NCBI GenBank assembly: GCA_963204845.1
Contig: CAUJIL010000182.1
Coordinates: forward strand, 1-7,961
DNA length: 7,961 nt
Reading direction: 5' to 3'
Source of the DNA: Pseudomonadota bacterium
GTDB lineage: Bacteria; Pseudomonadota; Gammaproteobacteria; Pseudomonadales; UBA5518
Part shown: piece by piece, positions 1 to 6,384 of the stretch
How the letters are laid out: every line of letters starts with the position of its first letter
How positions within the stretch are numbered: the first letter of the stretch is position 1
Program-made: the position numbers and the translations under genes
The notes under the pieces: model-generated
Seen by the model: the letters and a program-made list of their open reading frames with translations, nothing else
Database searches by the model: none
Told to the model about the DNA's origin: nothing

Positions 1-1595
1 AACACGTCGCCGGTCTCCGGGTCCAGGTCCGGGTTGCCGAGCGCGACCGGGTTGTTGATCACGAACAGTTCGGCGAACGACGGTGCGCGGAACGCCCGGC
101 CGTAGAGCAGCTTCGCGGTCAGGTCGGTGCTCGCGTCCCAGACCAGCGCGGCGCGCGGGTTGACGGTCGATCCGAAGTCCGAGTAATCGTCGTAGCGCAG
201 CCCGAAGGTCAGGTTCCAGTCGTTGGCGATCTGCCACTGGTCCTGCACCGACGCGTAGGCGATGTCGCGTTCCTGGTCCTCGATGAATACCCACGGCGTC
301 CCGCTCACGTCGGTCAGGGTGCCGTCGACCACGCAGATGAACGCGCTGCAGTCGCGGTTCGCGAGGTCGAGCACGCCGGGGCCGAAATTCTTGCGCTCCT
401 TGCCGGATTCCTCCTGGCGGCTCAGTCCGGCCGCGAAGCGCAGCTTGTGTGCCTCGAAGCCGTCGTAGTTCAGGATCGCCTCGGCACGCGCGTGCTGCTC
501 GTAGAACTCGGGGCTGCCACGGTAGCCCTCGCTGAACAGCATCGGCGCGTAGTTCCCGAGGTCGATGTTGCCGTCGGCGCCGATCGGCAGCAGCGCGCCG
601 GCCGGGAACAGCGTCTGCTCGGTGCGCACGTTGATGTCCATGTACGACAGATGGAACTCGACCACGCTGTGCGCGAGCAGGTCCGGATCCACGTAGTGCG
701 CGTCGAACAGGTAGTTGTCGATCTCGCCGTTGCCCTCGGGGTCCAGCGCCAGCGCGAGTCCGGGCCCGACGCCGGCGTCGTTCTGGCTCCAGTTCCAGAA
801 GCGCAACTGCAGCTTGCGGTACTGCAGGTCGATGCGGGCGTCGTAGCCTTCGGCACGCGTGGCCAGCGGTCCGGGCGCGAGCGATACCGGCGGCACGCCG
901 AGCGGCGCGGTGAGCGCGTCGAACACGGATTGCGCGTCGGTACCGACGCGCCTCGAGTCGTCGCCATCGGTCTGCATCGCCTGCAGCGAGACCGCGACAT
1001 CCACTTCGCCCCAACGGCCGCCGTGCAGCAGCCAGCCCTCGGTGGTGTCGAAGGAGGCGGCGCGCAGCCCGACTTCGGTGCCGTCGATCTGCTGCGCCGT
1101 CTTCGTGATCACGTTGATCACGCCGGCGAGCGCATCGGCGCCGTAGACGGCCGAGCCGGGGCCGCGGATCACCTCGATGCGCGCGATGTCGCGCACCGGG
1201 AAGTTCGCCCGGCCGCCGCGGTCGCCGAAGTGCGTCTGCGTGATCGGCACGCCGTTGACCAGCATCAGCACCTGGGGGTTCTTGTCGGTGTAGACGCCGC
1301 GCACCGAATAGATCGGCGAGAAGTAGGTCGAGGACAGCGAGACGTGAACGCCCGGAACGGTGGCCAGCACTTCCTCCAGCGTGTTCGCGCCCAGTGCCTG
1401 GATGTCCTCGGCGGTGATCACCGAGGCCACTGCCGGGGCCTTCGCGACCAGCTGTTTCTGCCCGGTCGCGATACTGAGGAATTCCTCTTCCCCGAACGAC
1501 AGCAGCAGGTCTTCCTCGGCGCCGGCCAGGGCGCCCGTGGCGCCGTGAGCCAGTGCGATGGCCAGCGGCAGCATAGGCAGCGATCGCTTCTTCAT
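1..1595 (-). CDS. TonB-dependent outer-membrane receptor, N-terminal part (runs off left edge)
   Basis: This is the N-terminal part (about 531 codons) of an outer-membrane active-transport receptor driven by TonB/ExbBD. The ATG at 1595-1593 opens a frame with no stop down to base 1. Residues 1-25 look like a signal peptide: MKKR, a hydrophobic stretch, then a likely cut after ALA. A short acidic segment with LSIATGQKQ follows (about 40-48) and may lie in the TonB-box region. The plug domain spans about 50-165, with VITAEDIQALGANTLEEVL, PGVHV, SVRG, LVNGVPI and the hallmark IEVIRGPGSAVYGADALAGV (140-159) followed by INVITK. Barrel strands follow, ending near the edge in NPDLDPETGDV, typical of the FRAPSFAELF...NP.L.PE stretch in such barrels. 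A GGGGAAGAG sequence precedes the start by 5 nt. It lies 99 nt downstream of the ThDP-enzyme gene on the same strand, so co-transcription is likely. The ligand cannot be read from sequence; nearby catabolic genes suggest a carbon substrate rather than a siderophore. Confidence 0.95.
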   Translation of the reverse strand, partial: MKKRSLPMLPLAIALAHGATGALAGAEEDLLLSFGEEEFLSIATGQKQLVAKAPAVASVITAEDIQALGANTLEEVLATVPGVHVSLSSTYFSPIYSVRGVYTDKNPQVLMLVNGVPITQTHFGDRGGRANFPVRDIARIEVIRGPGSAVYGADALAGVINVITKTAQQIDGTEVGLRAASFDTTEGWLLHGGRWGEVDVAVSLQAMQTDGDDSRRVGTDAQSVFDALTAPLGVPPVSLAPGPLATRAEGYDARIDLQYRKLQLRFWNWSQNDAGVGPGLALALDPEGNGEIDNYLFDAHYVDPDLLAHSVVEFHLSYMDINVRTEQTLFPAGALLPIGADGNIDLGNYAPMLFSEGYRGSPEFYEQHARAEAILNYDGFEAHKLRFAAGLSRQEESGKERKNFGPGVLDLANRDCSAFICVVDGTLTDVSGTPWVFIEDQERDIAYASVQDQWQIANDWNLTFGLRYDDYSDFGSTVNPRAALVWDASTDLTAKLLYGRAFRAPSFAELFVINNPVALGNPDLDPETGDV

Positions 1596-1623
1596 GGCAC
1601 GCTCTTCCCCGGTGGGGTGTTCG

Positions 1624-1635
1624 ACACACACACAC
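1624..1635. repeat. (AC)6 dinucleotide tract in the receptor leader
   Basis: Six perfect AC units (GT on the receptor's coding strand) lie 29-40 nt upstream of the receptor ATG, in the 99-nt gap after the ThDP-enzyme gene. Short dinucleotide tracts can slip. At six units this is a minor feature; any effect on receptor expression is inference. Confidence 0.5.
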
Positions 1636-1694
1636 CTATCATCGTGGCTGGCACGGCGCGCGCCACGCTGCGGGCGGCGGGAGCGTGCGCCGGT

Positions 1695-3521
1695 TCACAT
1701 TTCACGCAGCACCTGGATGCGACGGCCGATCGGCGGGATCTCGCGCTGGTCGATCCGCACGTCGAGCAGGGTGGGGCTGCGCTGCTGGCAGATGCCCGGA
1801 ATGTTCAGGTTCATCAGGTCCTGCGGCGTCTGGATCAGGTAGGCGCGGACGCCCATCGCCTCGGCCATGCGCCGGAAATCCACCTGCGGCAGTTCGCAGC
1901 CGATCTGCTCGCCGCCCCCCAGGCGCTGGCCGTGCGCGACCATCCCCAGGCGCGCATCGTTCAGCACGATGTAGACCACCGGCAGCCCCTGCTGCTGGGC
2001 CACCGTGATCTCCTGCCCGCTCATCAGCATGCTGCCGTCGCCGGTGATGCACACGACGGGATCACCGGGGCGCGCCAGCGCCGCACCCACCGCGTTGCCG
2101 ATCGCCCAGCCCATGGGGGCGAACTCGAAGCCGGCCTGGAACAGCCCGCCGCGCGTGGTGCGGCGCCCGCGGTCCCCGCGGCCGGAGCTGCGGCGGTCGA
2201 GCACGCGGCGGTCGAAGGGGTGCAGGTAATGCGTGCACCACGCGAAGCTGTTGCCGGCGTCGGCGAGGTAGCGCGTGTTCGGCGGGAACAACTGGGTCAG
2301 CTTGGTCATCAGCCACTGCGGCTTGATCGGGCACGAGGCGTCCAGGCACTTCGCGAGGTCGTCGACCTCGAACGGCAGCACCGCGGTGGCGCTGTCGGGT
2401 GGCGGCAGCTCCTGGGTCGGCAGCTGGCGGCCGTGGCGCGCCAGTTCCACGATCAGCGTCTCGAATACGGTGTCGATGCTGCCACGCACGTGCAGGCGGG
2501 CCATCGGCGAGCGCGTCAGGTTGTTCTCGTTGGTGTCGATGTGCACCAGCTGGCCGGTGAGCAGCGCCTCGCGGTCCCAGTTGTTGCTGCTCCACTCGCT
2601 GAGCATGTTGCCCACCGTCACGACCAGGTCCACCTCCGGGGCGTGCAGCGTGTGCTCGGCGCTCTGGTGGCCCGCGAACGAGAACACGCCGCGGTAGTTC
2701 GGGTGGAACGGGCTGATCAGGCCCTTGCCGTCCGGCGTGGTCACCACCTGGGCGCCGAGGATCATCGCGGTGCGCAGGATCAGTCCGGCCGCCTCCTGGC
2801 AGCCGTTGCCGAGCACGAACACCGCCTTGCGTGCATCGAGCAGCAGGTCGACCAGCGTGTCGATCGCGCCTTCGTCCTTCCAGGCCGGGCGGGCGAGCAG
2901 CGACGCCAGATTGAAGTTCGGACCGCTGCGTTCGAGGGTGGAGCGCATGATGTCGAGCGGCACGCTGATGTGGGCCGGCCCGTGCGCGGTGAAGGCGGTC
3001 ATGATCGCCGAGGCGAGCTTGTGCTCGAGCTGGTCGATGTGGCTGACCAGCGTGTTGTAGTGCGTGCAGTGCTGGAACATGCCGACCGTGTTCACGGCGG
3101 TGTCGCTGGACTCCTGCAGGGCCTTGCGACCGAAGTGGCTGAGCGCGGTCTGCGGCGTGATGACCAGCATCGGGATCTGGTTCTCGTAGGCCGAGGCCAC
3201 GCCGGTGATCAGGTTGGTCGCCCCCGGGCCGGTGGTCGAGCAGCAGACGCCCAGCTTGCCGGTGTTGCGCGCGTAGCCCTCGGCCATGAACGCGGCGCCC
3301 GTTTCGTGGCGTGCCACCATCGAACGGATACCGCCCCGGCGCTCGCTGCGCGCGAGCGCGTTGTACAGCGGCTCGATGGCGCCCCCGGGGATGCCGAACA
3401 CGTACTCGACACCGAGCTGTTCGAGGTGGCGCAGGATCAGGTCGCCACCTTCCAGCGGGTCGGAATCAGCGGCGAGCCGCGGCACGCCCGCGGCGTGCAA
3501 TGGATGGATGCGCGCGCTCAA
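1695..3521 (-). CDS. Acetolactate-synthase-like thiamine-diphosphate-dependent enzyme
   Basis: This 608-residue protein has the full three-domain architecture of the acetolactate synthase/pyruvate oxidase family. The N-terminal pyrimidine-binding domain (about 24-190) has VFGIPGGAIEPLYNAL, the cofactor-activating Glu at 73 in ARHETGAAFMAEGYAR, GPGATNLITGVASAY (98-112) and QES at 136-138. The central domain is about 215-365. The C-terminal diphosphate domain (about 395-590) has the metal/ThDP motif from GDG (494-496) to N521. Length matches AHAS large subunits. No small regulatory subunit gene is adjacent. The Trp that follows LGMVKQ in biosynthetic AHAS is Gly531 here (LGMVAHGQ), so branched-chain amino-acid synthesis is doubtful. 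Residues 438-457 are Arg-rich (9 of 20). The start is TTG: an in-frame TAA lies 12 nt upstream (3536-3534), and AAGAGGAG sits 6 nt before the TTG. The reaction may be carboligation or decarboxylation of a 2-oxo acid; the substrate is not determinable. Confidence 0.9.
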   Translation of the reverse strand: MSARIHPLHAAGVPRLAADSDPLEGGDLILRHLEQLGVEYVFGIPGGAIEPLYNALARSERRGGIRSMVARHETGAAFMAEGYARNTGKLGVCCSTTGPGATNLITGVASAYENQIPMLVITPQTALSHFGRKALQESSDTAVNTVGMFQHCTHYNTLVSHIDQLEHKLASAIMTAFTAHGPAHISVPLDIMRSTLERSGPNFNLASLLARPAWKDEGAIDTLVDLLLDARKAVFVLGNGCQEAAGLILRTAMILGAQVVTTPDGKGLISPFHPNYRGVFSFAGHQSAEHTLHAPEVDLVVTVGNMLSEWSSNNWDREALLTGQLVHIDTNENNLTRSPMARLHVRGSIDTVFETLIVELARHGRQLPTQELPPPDSATAVLPFEVDDLAKCLDASCPIKPQWLMTKLTQLFPPNTRYLADAGNSFAWCTHYLHPFDRRVLDRRSSGRGDRGRRTTRGGLFQAGFEFAPMGWAIGNAVGAALARPGDPVVCITGDGSMLMSGQEITVAQQQGLPVVYIVLNDARLGMVAHGQRLGGGEQIGCELPQVDFRRMAEAMGVRAYLIQTPQDLMNLNIPGICQQRSPTLLDVRIDQREIPPIGRRIQVLREM

Positions 3522-3527
3522 GGGATG

Positions 3528-3535
3528 CTCCTCTT
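3528..3535 (-). promoter_or_regulatory. Strong ribosome binding site that fixes a TTG start
   Basis: On the minus strand AAGAGGAG lies 6 nt before the TTG at 3521-3519. It overlaps an in-frame TAA (3536-3534), so no start further upstream is possible. The next in-frame ATG is codon 68, inside the conserved cofactor-binding domain, so TTG is the credible start. Confidence 0.75.
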
Positions 3536-3577
3536 ATAGTCTGGCGGCGTAACGATACCCATGACCCGTTCGTGTCA

Positions 3578-3610
3578 CTATCTCAGGTACTGCCTGAGTA
3601 TAGACAGGTA
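3578..3610. promoter_or_regulatory. Candidate operator: imperfect palindrome plus CAGGTA direct repeat
   Basis: In the gap between divergent genes, CTATCTCAGG (3578-3587) and CCTGAGTATAG (3593-3603) form an inverted repeat of 10 pairs around TACTG, with one unpaired T. CAGGTA occurs at 3584-3589 and again at 3605-3610, exactly 21 bp apart (two helical turns). On the minus strand a TATACT (3602-3597), close to a -10 box, lies between the two CAGGTA copies and would serve the ThDP-enzyme/receptor transcript; I see no good -35 for it. The arrangement suits a dimeric repressor or activator at a divergent promoter, but no regulator gene is in the window. The rest of the gap up to 3776 shows no gene, tRNA or clear plus-strand promoter. 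Confidence 0.4.
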
Positions 3611-3764
3611 ACTCATTAGCGCGCGTGGAATTTTTTGGCCTTGAGCCGTCGGATTGGAGCGCGGCGCAAGAGCGTCACGACGGTACGACGGAAGGTGCGT
3701 GCACTGGTCCGGCTTTGCAGCCGGCGGCCGCGGTGCCATGATACCGCCCGCAACACGACTGGCC

Positions 3765-3770
3765 GGGAGA
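3765..3770 (+). promoter_or_regulatory. Ribosome binding site supporting the GTG start at 3777
   Basis: GGGAGA lies 6 nt before the GTG. Upstream in-frame alternatives (TTG at 3654, ATG at 3738) lack a comparable site and would add an Arg/Gly-rich stretch unlike the compact start expected of the EthD fold. Confidence 0.6.
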
Positions 3771-3776
3771 CGCGCG

Positions 3777-4496
3777 GTGGAAAAGATCCTGTACCTGCTC
3801 TGGCGGCGGCCCGAGGACACGGCCGCGGATTTCCGCGCCCGCCTGCTGGGCCCCGTCCCGCGCAGCCTGCTCGAGGCCGGCGTGCGCCACGTGCGGGTCA
3901 ACGTCGCGGACGACGCCGTCGCGGCGGCAGCCCCGCTCGCACAGTCGTGCAGCGGGCAGCCCTTCGACGCGATGCTGTCGCTGTGGGTGGACACCGCCGT
4001 GTGGCGTGCGCGCTACGAGGCGCTGTTCCGCGAGCAGGTTGCGCGCTGCCACGCCTACCTGATCTGCGAGTCCGAACCCATCGCGCACCGCGAGTGCATG
4101 CCCACCGATGGCCGGCGCGTCGAAGGCTGGTCGCAGATCTGCATCCTGACCCGCCCGGACTGGATCGCCTACGAGCAGTGGCTCGCGGTGTGGCAGGGCA
4201 GCCACACGCAGGTGGCGATCGACACCCAGTCGACCTTCGGCTACCGCCAGAACGTGATCGTGCGGCCGCTGAGCTACGCCGCCCCGCCGTATACCGCGAT
4301 CATCGAGGAGAACTTCCCGGCCGCCGCGATGGACTCGCAGCAGGCCTTCTACGATGCCGTCGGCGACGAGCCGAAGTACCGGGCGAACCTGCAGGCGATG
4401 ATGGACAGCTGCGCGCGCTTCATCGACAGGAGCCGCATCGACGTGGTGCCGACCAGCGAATACAACTGGGTCGCGCCGGCGCGCACGCCGGCCTGA
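3777..4496 (+). CDS. EthD-domain-containing protein (dimeric alpha/beta-barrel type)
   Basis: With the GTG start this is 239 residues, probably cytoplasmic. The family folds as ferredoxin-like alpha/beta barrels; EthD itself belongs to an ether-oxidation gene cluster, and relatives are common in ring-compound catabolic clusters. Two similar halves are visible. The first starts at KILYLLWRRPEDTAADFR (3-20) and runs to about 100. The second starts at WSQICILTRPDWIAYEQWL (118-136) and contains the conspicuous block GSHTQVAIDTQSTFGYRQN (141-159). Each half begins with a strand, an Arg-Pro pair and a helix. His143 is the obvious candidate functional residue, but that is inference. The gene ends 24 nt before the hydrolase ATG, so it is probably the first gene of a three-gene operon with the hydrolase and dehydrogenase. 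Enzyme or accessory role is unknown. An ATG at 3738 is the alternative start. Confidence 0.82.
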   Translation: MEKILYLLWRRPEDTAADFRARLLGPVPRSLLEAGVRHVRVNVADDAVAAAAPLAQSCSGQPFDAMLSLWVDTAVWRARYEALFREQVARCHAYLICESEPIAHRECMPTDGRRVEGWSQICILTRPDWIAYEQWLAVWQGSHTQVAIDTQSTFGYRQNVIVRPLSYAAPPYTAIIEENFPAAAMDSQQAFYDAVGDEPKYRANLQAMMDSCARFIDRSRIDVVPTSEYNWVAPARTPA

Positions 4497-4520
4497 GCGG
4501 CACCGGAACCGGACCCGACC

Positions 4521-5450
4521 ATGCCCTTGCACCCGCAGGTCCTGCCCCTGATCGAGCTGCTGAACCAGTCGATGGCCGGTCTGCCGGCAACCGACGTGAT
4601 GGAGAACGCGACGGAGCGCGAGGTGTCGCTGGCGGCGCCGGTCGCCGACCCGACGCCGGTCGCGCGCGTCGAGGACCGGCGCATCCCGGGCCCGGCGGGC
4701 GAGATCCCGGTGCGCATCTATACCCCCGAGGGCAGCGGCCCGTTACCGTTGCTGATGTTCTTCCACGGGGGCGGTTTCGTGCTCTGCAGCCTGGAGACGC
4801 ACGACGAGCTGTGCCGCGGGCTGTGCCGCGACAGTGGCGCCGTGGTGGTGTCGGTGGACTACCGGCTGGCGCCGGAGGCGAAGTACCCGGCAGCGGCCGA
4901 CGACTGCTACGCTGCGACCGTCTGGTGCGCGCGCAACGCGCAGGCGCTTGGCGCCGACCCCCGGCGGATAGCGGTTGCCGGTGATTCGGCGGGAGGCAAC
5001 CTGGCAGCGGTCACGGCGCTGCGCGCGCGCGACCTCGGCACCCCGGCGCTGTGCCACCAGCTGCTGATCTATCCGGTGATCCATTGCGATTTCGACACGC
5101 CCTCGTACCGCGAGAACGCGCAGGGCTATTTCCTCACCGCCGAGGCGATGCGCTGGTTCTGGTCCCATTACCTCGCGCACCCCGGGCAGGCGAGCGAACC
5201 CTATGCCTGTCCCTCGCACGCCGGGGACCTCGCGGGCCTGCCGCCGGCAACGGTGATCACGGCCGGCTACGATCCACTGCGCGACGAGGCCGAGGATTAT
5301 GCGGCGCGCCTGCGCGCGGCCGGGGTGGCGGTACACCTGCAGCGATACGATGGCATGATCCACGGCTTCGTCAGCATGGCCGACGTGTTCGACGACGGAC
5401 GGGCCGCGCGGGAACTGATCGCGGCGCAACTGCGCGCCGCGTTCGCATGA
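4521..5450 (+). CDS. Alpha/beta hydrolase, hormone-sensitive-lipase (bacterial family IV) type esterase
   Basis: This is a 309-residue carboxylesterase, the usual length for the family. The oxyanion-hole motif HGGGF is at 82-86, VDYRLAPE at 112-119, the nucleophile motif GDSAGG has Ser156, the catalytic Asp is Asp251 in DPLRDE, and His281 lies in MIHGF. The Ser-to-Asp (95) and Asp-to-His (30) spacings fit the family. Residues 1-50 form the cap region typical of this group, and MPLHPQV at the start matches the common N-terminus. There is no signal peptide, so it should be cytoplasmic and act on a short-chain or bulky ester or lactone after import. The start has only a weak Shine-Dalgarno and sits 24 nt after the EthD stop, suggesting translational coupling. 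The dehydrogenase gene follows after 66 nt. The natural ester is unknown. Confidence 0.95.
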   Translation: MPLHPQVLPLIELLNQSMAGLPATDVMENATEREVSLAAPVADPTPVARVEDRRIPGPAGEIPVRIYTPEGSGPLPLLMFFHGGGFVLCSLETHDELCRGLCRDSGAVVVSVDYRLAPEAKYPAAADDCYAATVWCARNAQALGADPRRIAVAGDSAGGNLAAVTALRARDLGTPALCHQLLIYPVIHCDFDTPSYRENAQGYFLTAEAMRWFWSHYLAHPGQASEPYACPSHAGDLAGLPPATVITAGYDPLRDEAEDYAARLRAAGVAVHLQRYDGMIHGFVSMADVFDDGRAARELIAAQLRAAFA

Positions 5451-5516
5451 GCAAGCGGGCGGCCGGCAGCTACCCGACATCGATCTGAGGCTACAACCAG
5501 CGAGGAAGAGGTTTTC

Positions 5517-6275
5517 ATGGGTACCTATGCAATGACCGGCGGCGCCACGGGGATCGGCGCGGAGATCAAGAACCAGTTGCGTGCGCGTGGCGACACCGTG
5601 ATCGTGGTCGACATCAAGGACGCCGACGTGATCGCGGACCTGTCCACGCGCGAAGGCCGCCAGTCCGCGGTGGCCGCGATCCTCGAGCGCGCACCGGAGG
5701 GTCTGGATGGTTTCGTCGCCTGCGCCGGCGTGGGGCCCTTCGTCGATCCTCCGGTAATTGCGCGAATCAACTATTTCGGTGCGGTCGAGGTCACCGAGGG
5801 GTTGCGCGCGGCGCTCGAGCGCCGGCGTGGCGCGGTGGTGGTGATTTCCTCGAACTCGGCACCGATGAGCCCGGACCCGGAGTACGTGGACCTGCTGCTC
5901 GCCGGTGACGAGGCCGGCGCCTGCGCGCGCGTGGCGGGGCAGAACGGGCACGTCGCCTACTCGGGCTCGAAGGCCGCGGTTGCGCGCTGGGTGCGCCGTA
6001 ACGCGCCGGCGTGGGCGGCTTCCGGGGTACGCATCAACGCGGTGGCGCCGGGCCTGATCAAGACTCCGCTGTCGATGGGCGCCACCAGTGACCCGCGCTT
6101 CGCCGAGGCGATGAAGAACTTCGAGGATACGATCCCGATCGGGCGCGCCGGTCAGCCGGCGGACATCGCGGCGCCGGTGCTGTTCCTGCTCGGACCCGAT
6201 GCGAGCTTCGTGTGCGGCTCGATGATCTTCATCGACGGTGGTCACGACGCCTCGTTCCGTCCGGACCAGTTCTGA
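5517..6275 (+). CDS. Short-chain dehydrogenase/reductase resembling 3-alpha-hydroxysteroid dehydrogenase/carbonyl reductase
   Basis: This is a 252-residue NAD(P)-dependent oxidoreductase with a Rossmann fold. The cofactor loop TGGATGIG is at 7-14. Asp32 at the end of the second strand (VIVVDIKDADVIADLST) favours NAD(H). ACAG (68-71) replaces the usual NNAG. Asn85 lies in INYFG, and the expected catalytic Ser112-Tyr148-Lys152 lie in VVISSNS and YSGSK. The long Ser-Tyr interval, the VIADLST segment, CAGVGP, NYFGA and the C-terminal FIDGG...RPDQF all match my recollection of the Comamonas testosteroni 3-alpha-HSD/carbonyl reductase rather than classical FabG-like enzymes. That assignment is from memory, not a search. 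Likely reaction: oxidation or reduction of a secondary alcohol/ketone on a ring substrate. GAGG lies 5 nt before the ATG. It is the last gene of the plus-strand cluster, followed by a terminator. Confidence 0.92.
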   Translation: MGTYAMTGGATGIGAEIKNQLRARGDTVIVVDIKDADVIADLSTREGRQSAVAAILERAPEGLDGFVACAGVGPFVDPPVIARINYFGAVEVTEGLRAALERRRGAVVVISSNSAPMSPDPEYVDLLLAGDEAGACARVAGQNGHVAYSGSKAAVARWVRRNAPAWAASGVRINAVAPGLIKTPLSMGATSDPRFAEAMKNFEDTIPIGRAGQPADIAAPVLFLLGPDASFVCGSMIFIDGGHDASFRPDQF

Positions 6276-6288
6276 ACACCGGCAACGC

Positions 6289-6324
6289 GACCCCGGACCG
6301 TACGCGGCGGCCCGGGGCCTTTTT
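6289..6324 (+). terminator. Rho-independent terminator after the dehydrogenase gene
   Basis: CCCCGG (6291-6296) pairs with CCGGGG (6312-6317). A small CCG/CGG inner pairing around TACG is also possible. CC then TTTTT (6320-6324) follows. It begins 14 nt past the dehydrogenase stop and would end the catabolic transcript before dapA. Confidence 0.75.
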
Positions 6325-6326
6325 CC

Positions 6327-6355
6327 TTGAGCTTGCCCGGGCGCGCACGTATGCT
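6327..6355 (+). promoter_or_regulatory. Candidate sigma-70 promoter for dapA
   Basis: TTGAGC (6327-6332, 4/6 to the -35 consensus) and TATGCT (6350-6355, 4/6 to the -10 consensus) are separated by exactly 17 nt. Transcription would begin near 6362, giving a leader of about 23 nt before the dapA ATG. Its position just after the terminator strengthens the call. Confidence 0.5.
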
Positions 6356-6384
6356 TGCACGCTTTCCAACGGCAGGGTGACTGA

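Noticed and set aside
1643..1667. Hairpin CGTGGC...GCCACG with an inner GGCGCGCGCC palindrome after the ThDP-enzyme gene
   Set aside because: No T-tract follows on either strand, so I do not call a terminator; GC-rich pairing of this kind is common by chance.
447..3539. Plus-strand open frame of 1030 codons
   Set aside because: It lies antisense to the receptor and ThDP-enzyme genes, both of which are in the same minus frame and have clear family motifs. Its product is rich in His, Arg, Val and Gln with no domain, as expected of the shadow frame in GC-rich DNA.
3654..3776. Upstream starts (TTG 3654, ATG 3738) for the EthD gene
   Set aside because: They add an Arg/Gly/Ala-rich extension without family resemblance and lack a good ribosome site, whereas GTG 3777 has GGGAGA 6 nt upstream and starts at the first strand of the fold.
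5447..5488. 13-codon frame starting in an ATGA overlap with the hydrolase stop
   Set aside because: Too short to judge, no distinctive composition, and explainable by chance in the 66-nt gap; it could be a spacer that lets ribosomes run on, but nothing supports that.
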